DNA from: DASXRA01 sp036506155
GTDB taxonomy: Bacteria > Actinomycetota > Actinomycetes > Mycobacteriales > Jatrophihabitantaceae
DNA: 57,496 bases
Reading direction: 5' to 3'
Assembly (NCBI GenBank): GCA_036506155.1
Contig: DASXSF010000122.1
Span: 1-57,496, forward strand
The translations under genes and the position numbers were made by a program. This document shows positions 34,294 through 42,997 of the stretch, one piece after another (the stretch's first letter is position 1; each line of letters starts with the position of its first letter). The notes below the pieces were generated by a model. The model made no database searches and was not told the DNA's origin. It saw only the letters and a list, made by a program, of their open reading frames with translations.

Positions 34294-34484
34294 GCGAGTC
34301 TCCTAACTCGGCTGCCCTTCCGACCATCATTCCCGATCAGGGCAAGATGGTGTCGATGAGCGCAAGCGCTGCGAGTCCCGCGCCTGCGGCGCGGCCCGCG
34401 CCGCAGGCGCGGTGCGGAGTCGCGGCTGCACCCGAGCGCAGCGAGTGGTGCCTACGCGAATCCGCCCAAGCGGGATGACCAGCG
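34294..34484. other. Ku-ligase divergent intergenic region with a long hairpin
   Basis: This 191-bp region should hold both promoters. It contains a perfect 14-bp inverted repeat, GCGCCTGCGGCGCG (34380-34393) and its complement (34397-34410), with a 3-nt GCC loop. No U-tract follows on either strand, so it is not a typical terminator. Confidence 0.6.
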
Positions 34485-35426
34485 ATGCCAGCTCTGCCGA
34501 TGCCGATGCTCGCCACCGCGGGCAGCGTGCTGCCGTCCGCACCAGGCTGGGCATATGAGTTCAAATGGGACGGGGTGCGCGCACTGGTCTCGGTGACCGC
34601 CGGCAAGGTGCAGATCACCAGCCGGCTCGGCAACGATGTCACCGTGGCCTACCCGGAACTCGCCGGACTTGGCGCTGCGATCGAGGACGCGCTGGTCGAC
34701 GGCGAGATCGTCGCGTTCGACCAGGGGCGGCCGTCCTTCGGGCGGCTCCAGCTGCGCATGCACGTGCGGGTGGCGCGCCAGGCGGCACAGCTGGCGACCG
34801 AGGTCCCGGTGTCGTTCATCGCGTTCGACTTGCTGCGCCTCTACGGCGTCGACCTGACCGCCCGGCCGTTCGCCGAACGGCGCGCCACGCTCGAGCGGCT
34901 GGCCGCTGACCATCCACAGTGGACGGTCAGCCCATCATTCGACGACGGGCGGGCCACTGAGCAGGCGGCGCGCGCACACGGGTTGGAGGGCGTGGTCGCC
35001 AAGCGGCTAACCAGCCGTTACCGCCCCGGCACTCGCACCACCGACTGGGTGAAGGTCAAGTTCCGCGAGGGCGGCGAGTTCGTCGTAGCCGGCTGGGAGT
35101 CCGACGCCCTCGACCCGAGCGCGAGGCTGAGCTCGCTGCTGCTCGGCTACTACGACGGGGACGCGCTGCGCTTTGCCGGCAAGGTGGGCAGCGGGCTGTC
35201 AGGACAGCACGTGTCGGAGCTCTCCAGCCGGCTGCGGCCGCGCGCGAACCCGGCGCTCGCGGACGTGCCGCCACCGTCGCCAGGCCGCGTCGTCACGTGG
35301 ACCGAGCCCGAGGTCGTCGTCGCAGTCACGTACTCGCACTGGGCGGACGACGGGCGGCTTCGCCATCCGGTTTTCGTCGGCGTCCGCGACGACAAACCTG
35401 CGCGGGAGGTCGAACGCGATGGCTGA
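34485..35426 (+). CDS. ATP-dependent DNA ligase (LigC/LigD ligase type)
   Basis: This 313-residue ligase has the catalytic lysine in EFKWDGVRA (KxDG, about Lys28), DGEIVAFD, the VSFIAFDLL motif, EGVVAKRL, and WVKVKF (motif V), followed by an OB-fold domain. It corresponds to the ligase module of LigD as a separate protein. It overlaps the polymerase gene by 8 nt, so the two are co-translated. It seals breaks held by Ku. Confidence 0.93.
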   Translation: MPALPMPMLATAGSVLPSAPGWAYEFKWDGVRALVSVTAGKVQITSRLGNDVTVAYPELAGLGAAIEDALVDGEIVAFDQGRPSFGRLQLRMHVRVARQAAQLATEVPVSFIAFDLLRLYGVDLTARPFAERRATLERLAADHPQWTVSPSFDDGRATEQAARAHGLEGVVAKRLTSRYRPGTRTTDWVKVKFREGGEFVVAGWESDALDPSARLSSLLLGYYDGDALRFAGKVGSGLSGQHVSELSSRLRPRANPALADVPPPSPGRVVTWTEPEVVVAVTYSHWADDGRLRHPVFVGVRDDKPAREVERDG

Positions 35427-36327
35427 CCGGGTCACGGTGGAGGTCGAGGGCCGGCGGCTGTCGCTGTCGAACCTCGGCAAGGTGCTCTACCCCGAGAGTG
35501 GCTTCACCAAAGGCGAGGTGATCGACTACTACACCCGGATCGCCCCCGTGCTGCTGCCGCATCTCGCCGGACGGCCGCTGACCGTGAAGCGCTATCCGAA
35601 CGGCGTCGACGCGGCGTTCTTCTTCGAGAAGAACGCCCCGCGCGGCACGCCGCCGTGGGTACGCACCGTGACGCTGCCGGTACCGGGCTCGACCATGGAC
35701 CGCGAGACGATCGACTTCGTGGTGGTCGAGGAGCTGTCGACTCTGGTATGGCTCGCCAACCTGGCCGCGCTCGAGCTGCACGTACCCCAGTGGCAGGTCG
35801 TCGACGGGCAGAACGCGCCGCGCACCGACCAGATCGTGTTCGACCTCGACCCGGGGGCGCCTGCCGACATCCGACAGTGCTGCGAGGTGGCCCTGTCCGT
35901 CAGGGAGCTGCTCATTGCGGATGGGATCACCCCGTCGGCCAAGACGTCCGGCTCGAAGGGCATGCAGGTGAGCGCTGCGGTCTCGGTGGGCTCGCCGGGT
36001 GAGACCTCGCGCTACGCCCAGCACATCGCGCAGCGGCTCGAATCAGGGCACCCCAAGCTCGTCGTGTCTCGGATGGCGAAGAGCCTGCGTCCCGGCAAAG
36101 TGTTCGTCGACTGGAGCCAGAACAACCCGGCGAAGACGACAGTTGCGCCGTATTCGTTACGCGCGCGTTCGCTGCCGACCGTGTCGACGCCGGTGTCCTG
36201 GGACGAAGTCGCAGCGAAGCAGGCGCTGCGGTTCACCGCACCGGACGTACTCGAACGGGTGGCGACGGACGGCGACGCGTTCGCCGCGGCGCTCTCCGAC
36301 TCGGCTCGTGCACCGCTGCCCGGCTAG
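35419..36327 (+). CDS. LigD-type polymerase domain protein
   Basis: This 302-residue primase-polymerase matches the LigD POL module: LSNLGKVLYPESGFTKGEVIDYY at the N-terminus, the DLDPG metal motif in IVFDLDPGAPA, TSGSKGMQV, and VFVDWSQN with the third Asp. It fills gaps at broken ends during end joining and prefers ribonucleotides in known homologues. No phosphoesterase (PE) domain is encoded here or nearby. Confidence 0.94.
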   Translation: MADRVTVEVEGRRLSLSNLGKVLYPESGFTKGEVIDYYTRIAPVLLPHLAGRPLTVKRYPNGVDAAFFFEKNAPRGTPPWVRTVTLPVPGSTMDRETIDFVVVEELSTLVWLANLAALELHVPQWQVVDGQNAPRTDQIVFDLDPGAPADIRQCCEVALSVRELLIADGITPSAKTSGSKGMQVSAAVSVGSPGETSRYAQHIAQRLESGHPKLVVSRMAKSLRPGKVFVDWSQNNPAKTTVAPYSLRARSLPTVSTPVSWDEVAAKQALRFTAPDVLERVATDGDAFAAALSDSARAPLPG

Positions 36328-36336
36328 GCTGCCGGA

Positions 36337-36966
36337 ATGCCGGACACGGTCGACACCGCTCGGGGCGGGCGCCTGCCTCGCTCGGCGCGCCGCCGGCAAC
36401 TGCTCGCCGCGGCGCAGGAGGTCTTCGTCGCAAACGGCTACCACGCCGCGGCGATGGACGACATTGCCGAGCGCGCGGGGGTTTCCAAGCCCGTGCTCTA
36501 CCAGCACTTCCCGGGAAAGCTCGACCTCTATCTGGCGCTGGTCGACGAGCAGGCCGACGCCCTCACCACGGCGATCAAGGAAGCCTTGGCGCATACCGAT
36601 GACAACCGGGAGCGCGTCCACGGCGTGCTCTCCGCGTACTTCGAGTTCGTCGACGGCACGGCGCGCAGCGCCCCCGGTGCATTCCGCCTGATCCTCGAGA
36701 CCGATCTGGGCAAGGATCCCGCTGTGCGCGACCGCGTCGAGCGCACCACCGCCGAGATCATGCGCGCCGTCGCGGACACGGTGGCCGGCGACACCGGTCT
36801 CGACCGTGCCAGGGCCGAATTGCTCGCGATTGCGCTTACCGGCGGGGCGCAGGTTGCTGCGCGATGGTGGCTCGACAACGATCGCCCGGTACCGCGTGCA
36901 GACGCCGTTCGACTGCTCGAAACACTGCTGTGGCGGGGCATCTCGCACTTCCCCCGCACCGACTGA
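36337..36966 (+). CDS. TetR-family transcriptional regulator
   Basis: This 209-residue protein has an N-terminal TetR helix-turn-helix (RRRQLLAAAQEVFVANGYHAAAMDDIAERAGVSKPVLYQHFPGKLDLY, ~19-65) and an all-helical ligand domain. It lies before the DUF3107 gene as in Rv3208-Rv3208A. The ATG is 6 nt after TAGGCT (36325-36330) with no Shine-Dalgarno, so it is probably leaderless. Confidence 0.94.
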   Translation: MPDTVDTARGGRLPRSARRRQLLAAAQEVFVANGYHAAAMDDIAERAGVSKPVLYQHFPGKLDLYLALVDEQADALTTAIKEALAHTDDNRERVHGVLSAYFEFVDGTARSAPGAFRLILETDLGKDPAVRDRVERTTAEIMRAVADTVAGDTGLDRARAELLAIALTGGAQVAARWWLDNDRPVPRADAVRLLETLLWRGISHFPRTD

Positions 36967-37062
36967 ACTGGTGCGTTCGCTGTGCGCGCAGCGTGACCTT
37001 CGCGCGGCTGCTCCTGCGCTAGCGTGGACGCGGGTTCGAGAGACGTCACGGCAGGAGGACCG

Positions 37063-37287
37063 GTGGAGGTCAAGATCGGTGTACTGCACACACCGCGGGA
37101 GATCGTGGTGGAGAGCGTGCAGACCCAGGACGAGGTCGAGCAACTCGTCGCCGCGGCGCTCAAGAGCGTGGACGGCCAGCTGAAGCTCACCGATGACAAG
37201 GGCCGGCTGGTCATTGTGCCGGCCAACCTGATCGCATACGTGGAGATCGCGCAGGCTGACGTACGCCGGGTCGGTTTCACGCCTTAG
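37063..37287 (+). CDS. DUF3107 protein
   Basis: This 74-residue conserved actinobacterial protein begins VEVKIGVLHTPREIVVES and ends in a strand-rich segment LVIVPANLIAYVEIA. The homologue in M. tuberculosis is Rv3208A (TB9.4). Its function is unknown. The GTG start has AGGAGG 4 nt upstream, a short spacing that could lower initiation. Confidence 0.9.
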   Translation: MEVKIGVLHTPREIVVESVQTQDEVEQLVAAALKSVDGQLKLTDDKGRLVIVPANLIAYVEIAQADVRRVGFTP

Positions 37288-37298
37288 GAGACAGGGGT

Positions 37299-37695
37299 TC
37301 AAGCGGAGAACGTCGTCACCTTCTGCGCTGTGACTCGCACGATCAAACGAGTCTGCTCGTCCGACTCGGCCGGCGGATCGATACCGAGGTACCTGTGGGA
37401 CAGCGTCATCGGCAGCGCCTTCTCCAGGTCGTCCAGCAGCTCGGCGGTGCCACGAATCTCGACGGAATTGTAGGGATTCTCCAATTCGAACACGGTGACG
37501 CTGATCCGGCGATCCCGCGCTAGATTGCGTGCTTTCTTGCGGGTGCTGATCGTCGAGAAACAGGATCGCGTCTCCGTCGCGGATGAACCAGACGACGGAC
37601 GAATGGGGGCCGCCGTCCGGGTTGAGCGTCGCGACCGTCGCGAAGTTCTTGCCGTCCAGGAGCCGCCGCGTCGCAGCGTCGAATGTGACTGTCAT
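37299..37695 (-). pseudogene. PPOX-class (F420/FMN-dependent) oxidoreductase gene with a frameshift
   Basis: The N-terminal part (MTVTFDAATRRLLDGKNFATVATLNPDGGPHSSVVWFIRDGDAILF) and the C-terminal part (FSTISTRKKARNLARD onward to VTVFELENPYNSVEIRG and a normal stop) are typical of one PPOX-class protein of ~131 residues, but they lie in different frames. The break is at a run of three A (37558-37560, plus strand); removing one A restores a single frame. It is either a recent one-base insertion or a sequencing error in a homopolymer. The product would reduce or oxidise small substrates with F420 or flavin. Confidence 0.85.
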
Positions 37696-37775
37696 GCCCG
37701 CATTCTTAGCCCATCGGAACTATGTCTCGCTGATCCGACGGAGTCAGGTCATCGATACCGGCAGTCGCGAATCTT

Positions 37776-38420
37776 CTAGGCGTTGAGGCCGAGGGTCGCC
37801 ATGCGCTCGGCGTGCCGGTCGGTGATCCGCTTGATCAGCGCGGCGACGCCGGCGAGGTCGCCGGCGCCCTGGACCAGCAGCGCTGTCAGCGAGTCGCGTT
37901 CGGCCAGGACGTGCTGTGTCTGGCTGATCGCCTCGCCTACCAGGCGGCGGCCCCACAGCGCGAGCCGGCCGGCGAGCACAGGCTGTGCGGCGATGGCCGC
38001 CCGCACCTCGCGCACCGCGAAGGCGGCGCTGCCCGCATCGGAGAGCACCTCGAGAATCAGCTCGCGGGTCGCCGGGTCGACGAAGCCGGCGATCTCGCGA
38101 TAGAAGTCCGCGGCCAGCCCGTCGCCGACATACGCCTTGACAAGGCCCTCGAGCCAGTCGGCCGGGACGGTCCTCGCGTGGAAGCGCTCCAGCGCCGGCG
38201 CGAACGGCGCCATCGCCTCTTCCGGCGACGCCCCGAGAGAGGTCAGCCGGTCGGCCAGCAGCCGGTAGTGGCCGATCTCTACGGCAGCCATCTGCGCCAG
38301 GGCCGCGCGGCCCGACAGCGACGGCGCCATGCGCGCGTCCTCGGCCAGCCTGTCGAACGCGCTGAGCTCGCCGTAGGCAAGCGCACCGAGCAGGTCGATG
38401 AGCGCAGCGTCGTCGGGCAT
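37776..38420 (-). CDS. Ferritin-like-fold protein
   Basis: This 214-residue all-helical protein belongs to the actinobacterial ferritin-like group (context of Rv3210c). Potential metal residues lie in helices ELSAFDRLAEDAR, AAVEIGHYRLL (ExxH) and ISQTQHVLAERDSL. The set is only partly like a di-iron site. A tRNA-modifying MiaE-like role has been suggested for relatives, but it is unproven. The ATG at 38420 has AGGAG 7 nt upstream. Confidence 0.85.
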   Translation of the reverse strand: MPDDAALIDLLGALAYGELSAFDRLAEDARMAPSLSGRAALAQMAAVEIGHYRLLADRLTSLGASPEEAMAPFAPALERFHARTVPADWLEGLVKAYVGDGLAADFYREIAGFVDPATRELILEVLSDAGSAAFAVREVRAAIAAQPVLAGRLALWGRRLVGEAISQTQHVLAERDSLTALLVQGAGDLAGVAALIKRITDRHAERMATLGLNA

Positions 38421-38432
38421 TGGATATCTCCT

Positions 38433-38456
38433 GCTCTTCGCGCGAGCGCTCATCGC
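38433..38456 (+). repeat. 24-nt dispersed intergenic repeat, copy 2
   Basis: The sequence is identical over 24 nt to 20716-20739. It lies just upstream of the Shine-Dalgarno of the ferritin-like gene, in the 231-bp divergent region before the DEAD-box helicase, so here it would be part of a 5' leader. Confidence 0.7.
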
Positions 38457-38651
38457 TGACGCGTGCCATGCTCGGTCCTCGCGGCAGGGTATCGCCTCGC
38501 GCATGACTACACTCCGCAAGTGGATCGTCGCGGCTATCGCGGTGATCCGATATCTCCGCGTCGACCGCAGGCCGCGAGATCGTGGGATCGCGCCGCGCCG
38601 GCCGCCCTGGCGGCGTTCACAGGTTGGCGCACGAGCTTCGAGGAATGTTCA

Positions 38652-40115
38652 TTGACCGAACTAGACGACGCGGACGTCACGCCGCTCGCCGCACGGGCCC
38701 CGGTCCGCGCGGACAGTCCCGCATTCGCCGACTTCGCGATCCGTCCGGAGATCGTGACGGCGCTTTCGGACGTGGGCATCATCCGCACATTCGCCATCCA
38801 GGAGCTCACGCTTCCGATCGCGCTTGCCGGGAACGACCTGATCGGCCAGGCGCGTACCGGCACCGGCAAGACACTCGGCTTCGGCGTGCCGCTGCTGAAC
38901 CGGCTGCGGCTGCCGGGCGCCAAGGCCGCGGACCCGCAGGCGCTTGTGGTGGCGCCGACGCGGGAGCTCGCTGTGCAGGTGGCCGGCGACCTCGCCACCG
39001 CCGGCAAGCGACTGGGGGTGCGCGTGCTGACGATCTACGGCGGGCGCCCGTACGAGCCGCAGATCGCCGGGTTGCGGCGTGGCGTCGACGTCGTGGTCGG
39101 CACACCGGGCCGGCTGCTCGACCTTGTTCAGCAGGGTCATCTACGGCTGTCCGGGGTCGCCACGCTGGTGCTCGACGAGGCCGACGAGATGCTCGACCTG
39201 GGCTTCCTGCCCGACATCGAGAAACTGCTGGAGCTGCTGCCCGGCGAGCGGCAGACGATGCTCTTCTCCGCCACGATGCCCGGGCCGATCGTGGCACTGG
39301 CCCGGCAGTTCATGCGGCAGCCCACCCAGATCCGAGCTGACCACAGCCCCACCGACCCCGGGGCGATCGAGCATGTCGAGCAGTTCGCCTACCGCGCGCA
39401 TGCCCTCGACAAGACCGAGCTGCTTGCCCGGGTGCTCCAGTCCCGCGGCCGCGGTCTCACCCTGATCTTCACCCGCACCAAGCGCACCGCGGCGAAGCTT
39501 GCCGAGGAGCTGGCCGAACGCGGTTTCGCCGCCGTCGCGATCCACGGTGATCTCGGACAGGGGGCACGGGAGGACGCGCTGCAGGCGTTCCGGGCGGGCA
39601 AAGCGGATGTGCTGGTCGCAACCGACGTGGCTGCTCGCGGGCTGGACGTCGAAGGCATCACACACGTGATCAACTATCAAGCCCCTGATGACGAGAAGAC
39701 CTACATCCACCGCATCGGCCGCACCGCCCGGGCCGGTGCCTCGGGTCAGGCGATCACATTTGTCGACTGGGACGAGGTCCCGCGGTGGAAGTTGATCTGC
39801 GACGCGCTGGGCCTGCCCTTCCACGAACCGGCCGAGACGTACTCCACGTCGGAACATCTTTTCCTCGAGCTCGACATCCCGCACGACGCCGGCCCACGCC
39901 CGCCCGGCGCCGACGAGCGCCTGCGCGAGCGAGCAGCCCGCCGGTCTCGGCCACAGCGGCCCGATGCGGCGCAGCCGAAGCGGGAGCGGACCCGGGTCCG
40001 CACTCGCGGCGGCAAGCCCGTCGGACCGGCAGCGCCGGAGCAGGCTCCGGAGACCCCGTCCCCACGACGGCGACGTCGGCGGGGCGGGCCACCCGCTCCA
40101 CAGGCGGATACGTAA
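38652..40115 (+). CDS. DEAD-box RNA helicase (RhlE/CsdA type)
   Basis: This 487-residue helicase has the Q motif (FAIQELTLP), Walker A ARTGTGKT, PTRELA, TPGR, the DEAD box in VLDEADEML, SAT, ATDVAARGLD and HRIGRTARAG. A basic disordered C-terminal tail of ~95 residues (RRSRPQRPDAAQPKRERTR) probably binds RNA. The TTG start at 38652 is chosen because GAGGA lies 7 nt upstream and no better start fits the family N-terminus. It corresponds to Rv3211. Confidence 0.95.
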   Translation: MTELDDADVTPLAARAPVRADSPAFADFAIRPEIVTALSDVGIIRTFAIQELTLPIALAGNDLIGQARTGTGKTLGFGVPLLNRLRLPGAKAADPQALVVAPTRELAVQVAGDLATAGKRLGVRVLTIYGGRPYEPQIAGLRRGVDVVVGTPGRLLDLVQQGHLRLSGVATLVLDEADEMLDLGFLPDIEKLLELLPGERQTMLFSATMPGPIVALARQFMRQPTQIRADHSPTDPGAIEHVEQFAYRAHALDKTELLARVLQSRGRGLTLIFTRTKRTAAKLAEELAERGFAAVAIHGDLGQGAREDALQAFRAGKADVLVATDVAARGLDVEGITHVINYQAPDDEKTYIHRIGRTARAGASGQAITFVDWDEVPRWKLICDALGLPFHEPAETYSTSEHLFLELDIPHDAGPRPPGADERLRERAARRSRPQRPDAAQPKRERTRVRTRGGKPVGPAAPEQAPETPSPRRRRRRGGPPAPQADT

Positions 40116-40125
40116 GGATCGACGG

Positions 40126-41376
40126 GTGACCGACGTCGAGGAGCGCAACGACGAGCTCGCGCGCTACGTCGCGTCGATGCGCCGCCAACGCCGGTGGTAC
40201 TTCGCGGTGATAGCCGCCGTGGCGGCAGTCGCCCTCGCGGTGGTGCTTGTCGTCTGGTTCACCGGCGAGACCACCCACGTGCACCTTTCGACCGCCGGGA
40301 CGGCCCCGTCGAGCGTGCCGCCCGGCACTCCCCCGGCGGCGCCGGCTACGAAGTGGCAGTCGGGGGACGCGACGGCAATCGGCGCGCCGTTCTCGGGCGG
40401 CACCGTCGTCACGTACTCCGCGCACACGGTCAGTGGGCGCGAGGCGCTAACCGGCCGTGCCTACTGGACGTACACCCGCACGGATCGCCGCGTCTGCCAG
40501 GTCGCGCAGATCCAGGGCCGCGCGATCGCCGTCTTCCTGAACGGCGGGGCGTGCAACGAGGTCACCACGCTCGACACCGGCACCGGCCAGCGGCAATGGA
40601 CTCGAACGCTCGACGAGAACGGGCTGACCGTCACCGGCCGGCCGGTGTTTGTGGCCACGTCGGACACGCTCTACGTGTGGACCCCAGGTTTCGTGTACGC
40701 AATCGATCCCTCCAGCGGCTATGACCGGTGGACGTTTCCCGCAGGCGACGGGTGCGTGCTCACCTCCGTGGTGCCGGGGTCGGCCGGCGTGCTGATGAGC
40801 GAGCGCTGTGTCGGCGGTGACCAGCTGTTGCTGCGCGACCGCACCGCTGGCAGCGACGACAAGCAGCAATCGGAGGACAAGAAGAACCAGGTGCTCTGGC
40901 GGCTGAAGCGAACCGACACGGTGCCGGTTACGGCCGACTCGGTGGTGGCGGCGCTCGACCCGTCCACCCGGCAGCTGGTGACATACGATCCGACGAAGGG
41001 TGCAGTGCGTACTCGGGTCTCGCTGCAGCCGGCGCCGAGCGCGACCGCGCCGATCAGCCAGGCCGCCGCGAACGATGGGGACGTGATCTGGATCGCCGGC
41101 ACCGGCTACGCCCTCGACGACTCCGGCGCGCAGCGATGGAGCGCGCCGCTCACCGCGCCCCCGACGCTAACCGCGCCGGACGGCTCGGCAATCGTCCCTG
41201 ATCTCGCATCGGCGCGGGTACTCGTGCCGACCTCCGACGGTGTCGCCGCGCTGGATGGGCTTACCGGCAAGGTCACGACCCGCTATCCCGTCCCGGCACC
41301 CGCGCGGGGCAGCCAGGTGTTCCCGGTCGGCAGTGGGCTGCTCGTCGCCGGCCCGTCGACGACGTATTACGCATGA
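40126..41376 (+). CDS. Membrane-anchored PQQ-like beta-propeller protein
   Basis: This 416-residue protein has a short cytoplasmic N-terminus, one TM segment (~23-45) and a large extracellular domain. The domain has repeated YTGKV/TGxxxW-like blades (ALTGRAYWTY, DTGTGQRQWT, DPSSGYDRWT, DGLTGKVTTRY) typical of PQQ-type propellers. No PQQ ligand set is evident, so a binding or scaffold role is likely. It corresponds to Rv3212. GTG start with AAGGA 7 nt upstream, 10 nt after the helicase stop. Confidence 0.9.
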   Translation: MTDVEERNDELARYVASMRRQRRWYFAVIAAVAAVALAVVLVVWFTGETTHVHLSTAGTAPSSVPPGTPPAAPATKWQSGDATAIGAPFSGGTVVTYSAHTVSGREALTGRAYWTYTRTDRRVCQVAQIQGRAIAVFLNGGACNEVTTLDTGTGQRQWTRTLDENGLTVTGRPVFVATSDTLYVWTPGFVYAIDPSSGYDRWTFPAGDGCVLTSVVPGSAGVLMSERCVGGDQLLLRDRTAGSDDKQQSEDKKNQVLWRLKRTDTVPVTADSVVAALDPSTRQLVTYDPTKGAVRTRVSLQPAPSATAPISQAAANDGDVIWIAGTGYALDDSGAQRWSAPLTAPPTLTAPDGSAIVPDLASARVLVPTSDGVAALDGLTGKVTTRYPVPAPARGSQVFPVGSGLLVAGPSTTYYA

Positions 41377-42161
41377 TCACTCTCGAGGTGCCGGGCGGCC
41401 CGATCGCGGCGCTGCGCGCTGGCAGTCTCGATGCGCCTGCGGCGCTGCTCGTGCCAGGTTTCACCGGCAGCAAGGAGGACTTCGCACCGATCCTCGAGCC
41501 ACTCGCCGCCGCGGGGTTGCGCGCCGTGGCGATCGATCTGCCGGGGCAGTACGAGTCGTCTGGTCGGGACGACTACTCGGTCCAGGCACTGAGCGAAGAC
41601 GTGCGCGCCGCGGCGGCACTACTGGGCGAGCCGGTGCGCCTGCTGGGCCACTCGTTCGGGGGGTTCGTCGCCCGCGCGGCCGTGATCGCCGAGCCGGCGC
41701 GGTTCGCCTCGCTGGTCTTGATGGACTCCGGGCCGACGGGCATCGACGGCGGGCGCCGGGCACGCATCGAGCGCCTGCGCCCGGTGCTGGTCGAGCACGG
41801 CATGTCCGCCGTGTACGACGCGATGACCGAGTTGGCAGCCGCAGACCCGGGCTACGTCCCGCCAACGCCGGCGCAGGAAGCCTTCCTGCGTAAGCGGTTC
41901 CTGGCCGGCGACCCGGTAGGTCTGCTCGCCATGGGAACGGCGGTGATCGACGAGCCCGACCGGGTGGACGAGCTCGCCGCCACCGACGTGCCGCTGCTCG
42001 TCCTGGCCGGAGCGAACGACGACGCGTTCCCACCGGAGGCGCAAGTCGAGATGGCCAAGCGGCTGGGCGCCTCGTACGTCGAAGTGCCGCGCGCCGGGCA
42101 CTCTCCCGCTGTCGAGAACCCCGCGGGCACGGCCGCCGCGCTGATCAACTTCTGGACATGA
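41373..42161 (+). CDS. Alpha/beta hydrolase
   Basis: This 262-residue enzyme has the oxyanion motif VPGFTGSKEDF, nucleophile Ser94 in GHSFGG, a catalytic Asp in LAGANDDAFP and a His in PRAGHSPAVENP. The ATG overlaps the propeller gene stop and the stop overlaps the DUF2236 start, giving a three-gene coupled unit. The substrate is unknown. Confidence 0.92.
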   Translation: MITLEVPGGPIAALRAGSLDAPAALLVPGFTGSKEDFAPILEPLAAAGLRAVAIDLPGQYESSGRDDYSVQALSEDVRAAAALLGEPVRLLGHSFGGFVARAAVIAEPARFASLVLMDSGPTGIDGGRRARIERLRPVLVEHGMSAVYDAMTELAAADPGYVPPTPAQEAFLRKRFLAGDPVGLLAMGTAVIDEPDRVDELAATDVPLLVLAGANDDAFPPEAQVEMAKRLGASYVEVPRAGHSPAVENPAGTAAALINFWT

Positions 42162-42997
42162 CCGACTTCGGCTACTTCGGTCCGGGCAGTGTCACCTGGC
42201 GGGTGCATGCCGAGCCGCTGACGATGGTGGGCGGATTGCGCGCGCTGCTGTTGCAGGCGCTGCATCCTGAGGCCATGCGGCTGCTGTACGAGCGTTCGTC
42301 GTTTCAGGACGACCCTTGGGCACGCTTGCAGCGCACGGTGATCTACGTCGCGACGGTCAGCTTCGGCACGACCGCCGAGGTCGATGCCGCCGCCGCGCAC
42401 GTCCGGGAGGTGCACCGCCTCCTGGGCGTCACAGATCGCGAACAGCTCGCCTGGGTGCATGCCTGCGAGGTCTCGTCATTCCTGATCGCCGCGCGGTACG
42501 CCGGCGTACGGCTCTCCGCGGACGACGCAGACGCCTACATCGCCGAGCAGGTGCGCGCCGCCAGGCTCGTGGGCGTACCGGCCCGGCTCGCGCCCCGCAC
42601 GGTCGCCGACATCAACGGGTACTTCGACGCCATGCGACCACGGCTACGGCTCACCCCCGAGGCCCAGGAGGCGGCGCGCGTCGTGATCGCGCCGCCGCTG
42701 CCGGTTCCTCGGCGCTGGACACTGCCCGCCCGCGCCGGCTGGAACACGCTTGTGACGTTGGCGATCGGTCTGCTCCCCGAGTGGGCGCGCCGCCTCTACC
42801 GACTCCCATCCCTGCCCGGCACAGGCATCACGACGCATGCAGGGATGCGCGCCGCGCGCGTTGCAGTGGCGACACTTCCGGAGACGTGGCGGCACGGGCC
42901 CCACTACCGCAGGGCGATGGCACGGGCTCAGCCGTCGACGCCGGCGAGTTCGGCGTCGAGCCCGTCCCACGGCTCCACGTCCGGCGACGCCGCCTGA
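42158..42997 (+). CDS. DUF2236 (MpaB/latex-clearing-like) putative oxygenase
   Basis: This 279-residue protein of the DUF2236 family has the motif ALLLQALHPEAMRLLYERSSF near the N-terminus, TVIYVATVSFGTTAEVDAA, and VHACEVSSFLIAARY. Related proteins bind b-type heme and act on hydrocarbons or in antibiotic biosynthesis; activity here is unknown. The 3' end overlaps the convergent nuclease gene by 70 nt. Confidence 0.9.
   Translation: MTDFGYFGPGSVTWRVHAEPLTMVGGLRALLLQALHPEAMRLLYERSSFQDDPWARLQRTVIYVATVSFGTTAEVDAAAAHVREVHRLLGVTDREQLAWVHACEVSSFLIAARYAGVRLSADDADAYIAEQVRAARLVGVPARLAPRTVADINGYFDAMRPRLRLTPEAQEAARVVIAPPLPVPRRWTLPARAGWNTLVTLAIGLLPEWARRLYRLPSLPGTGITTHAGMRAARVAVATLPETWRHGPHYRRAMARAQPSTPASSASSPSHGSTSGDAA

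Noticed and set aside
36157..37695. A 512-codon minus-strand fusion starting with the PPOX N-terminus
   Set aside because: After the first ~48 residues it runs out of frame through the PPOX gene and antisense to TetR and DUF3107 genes. The frameshift explains it better than a real fusion.
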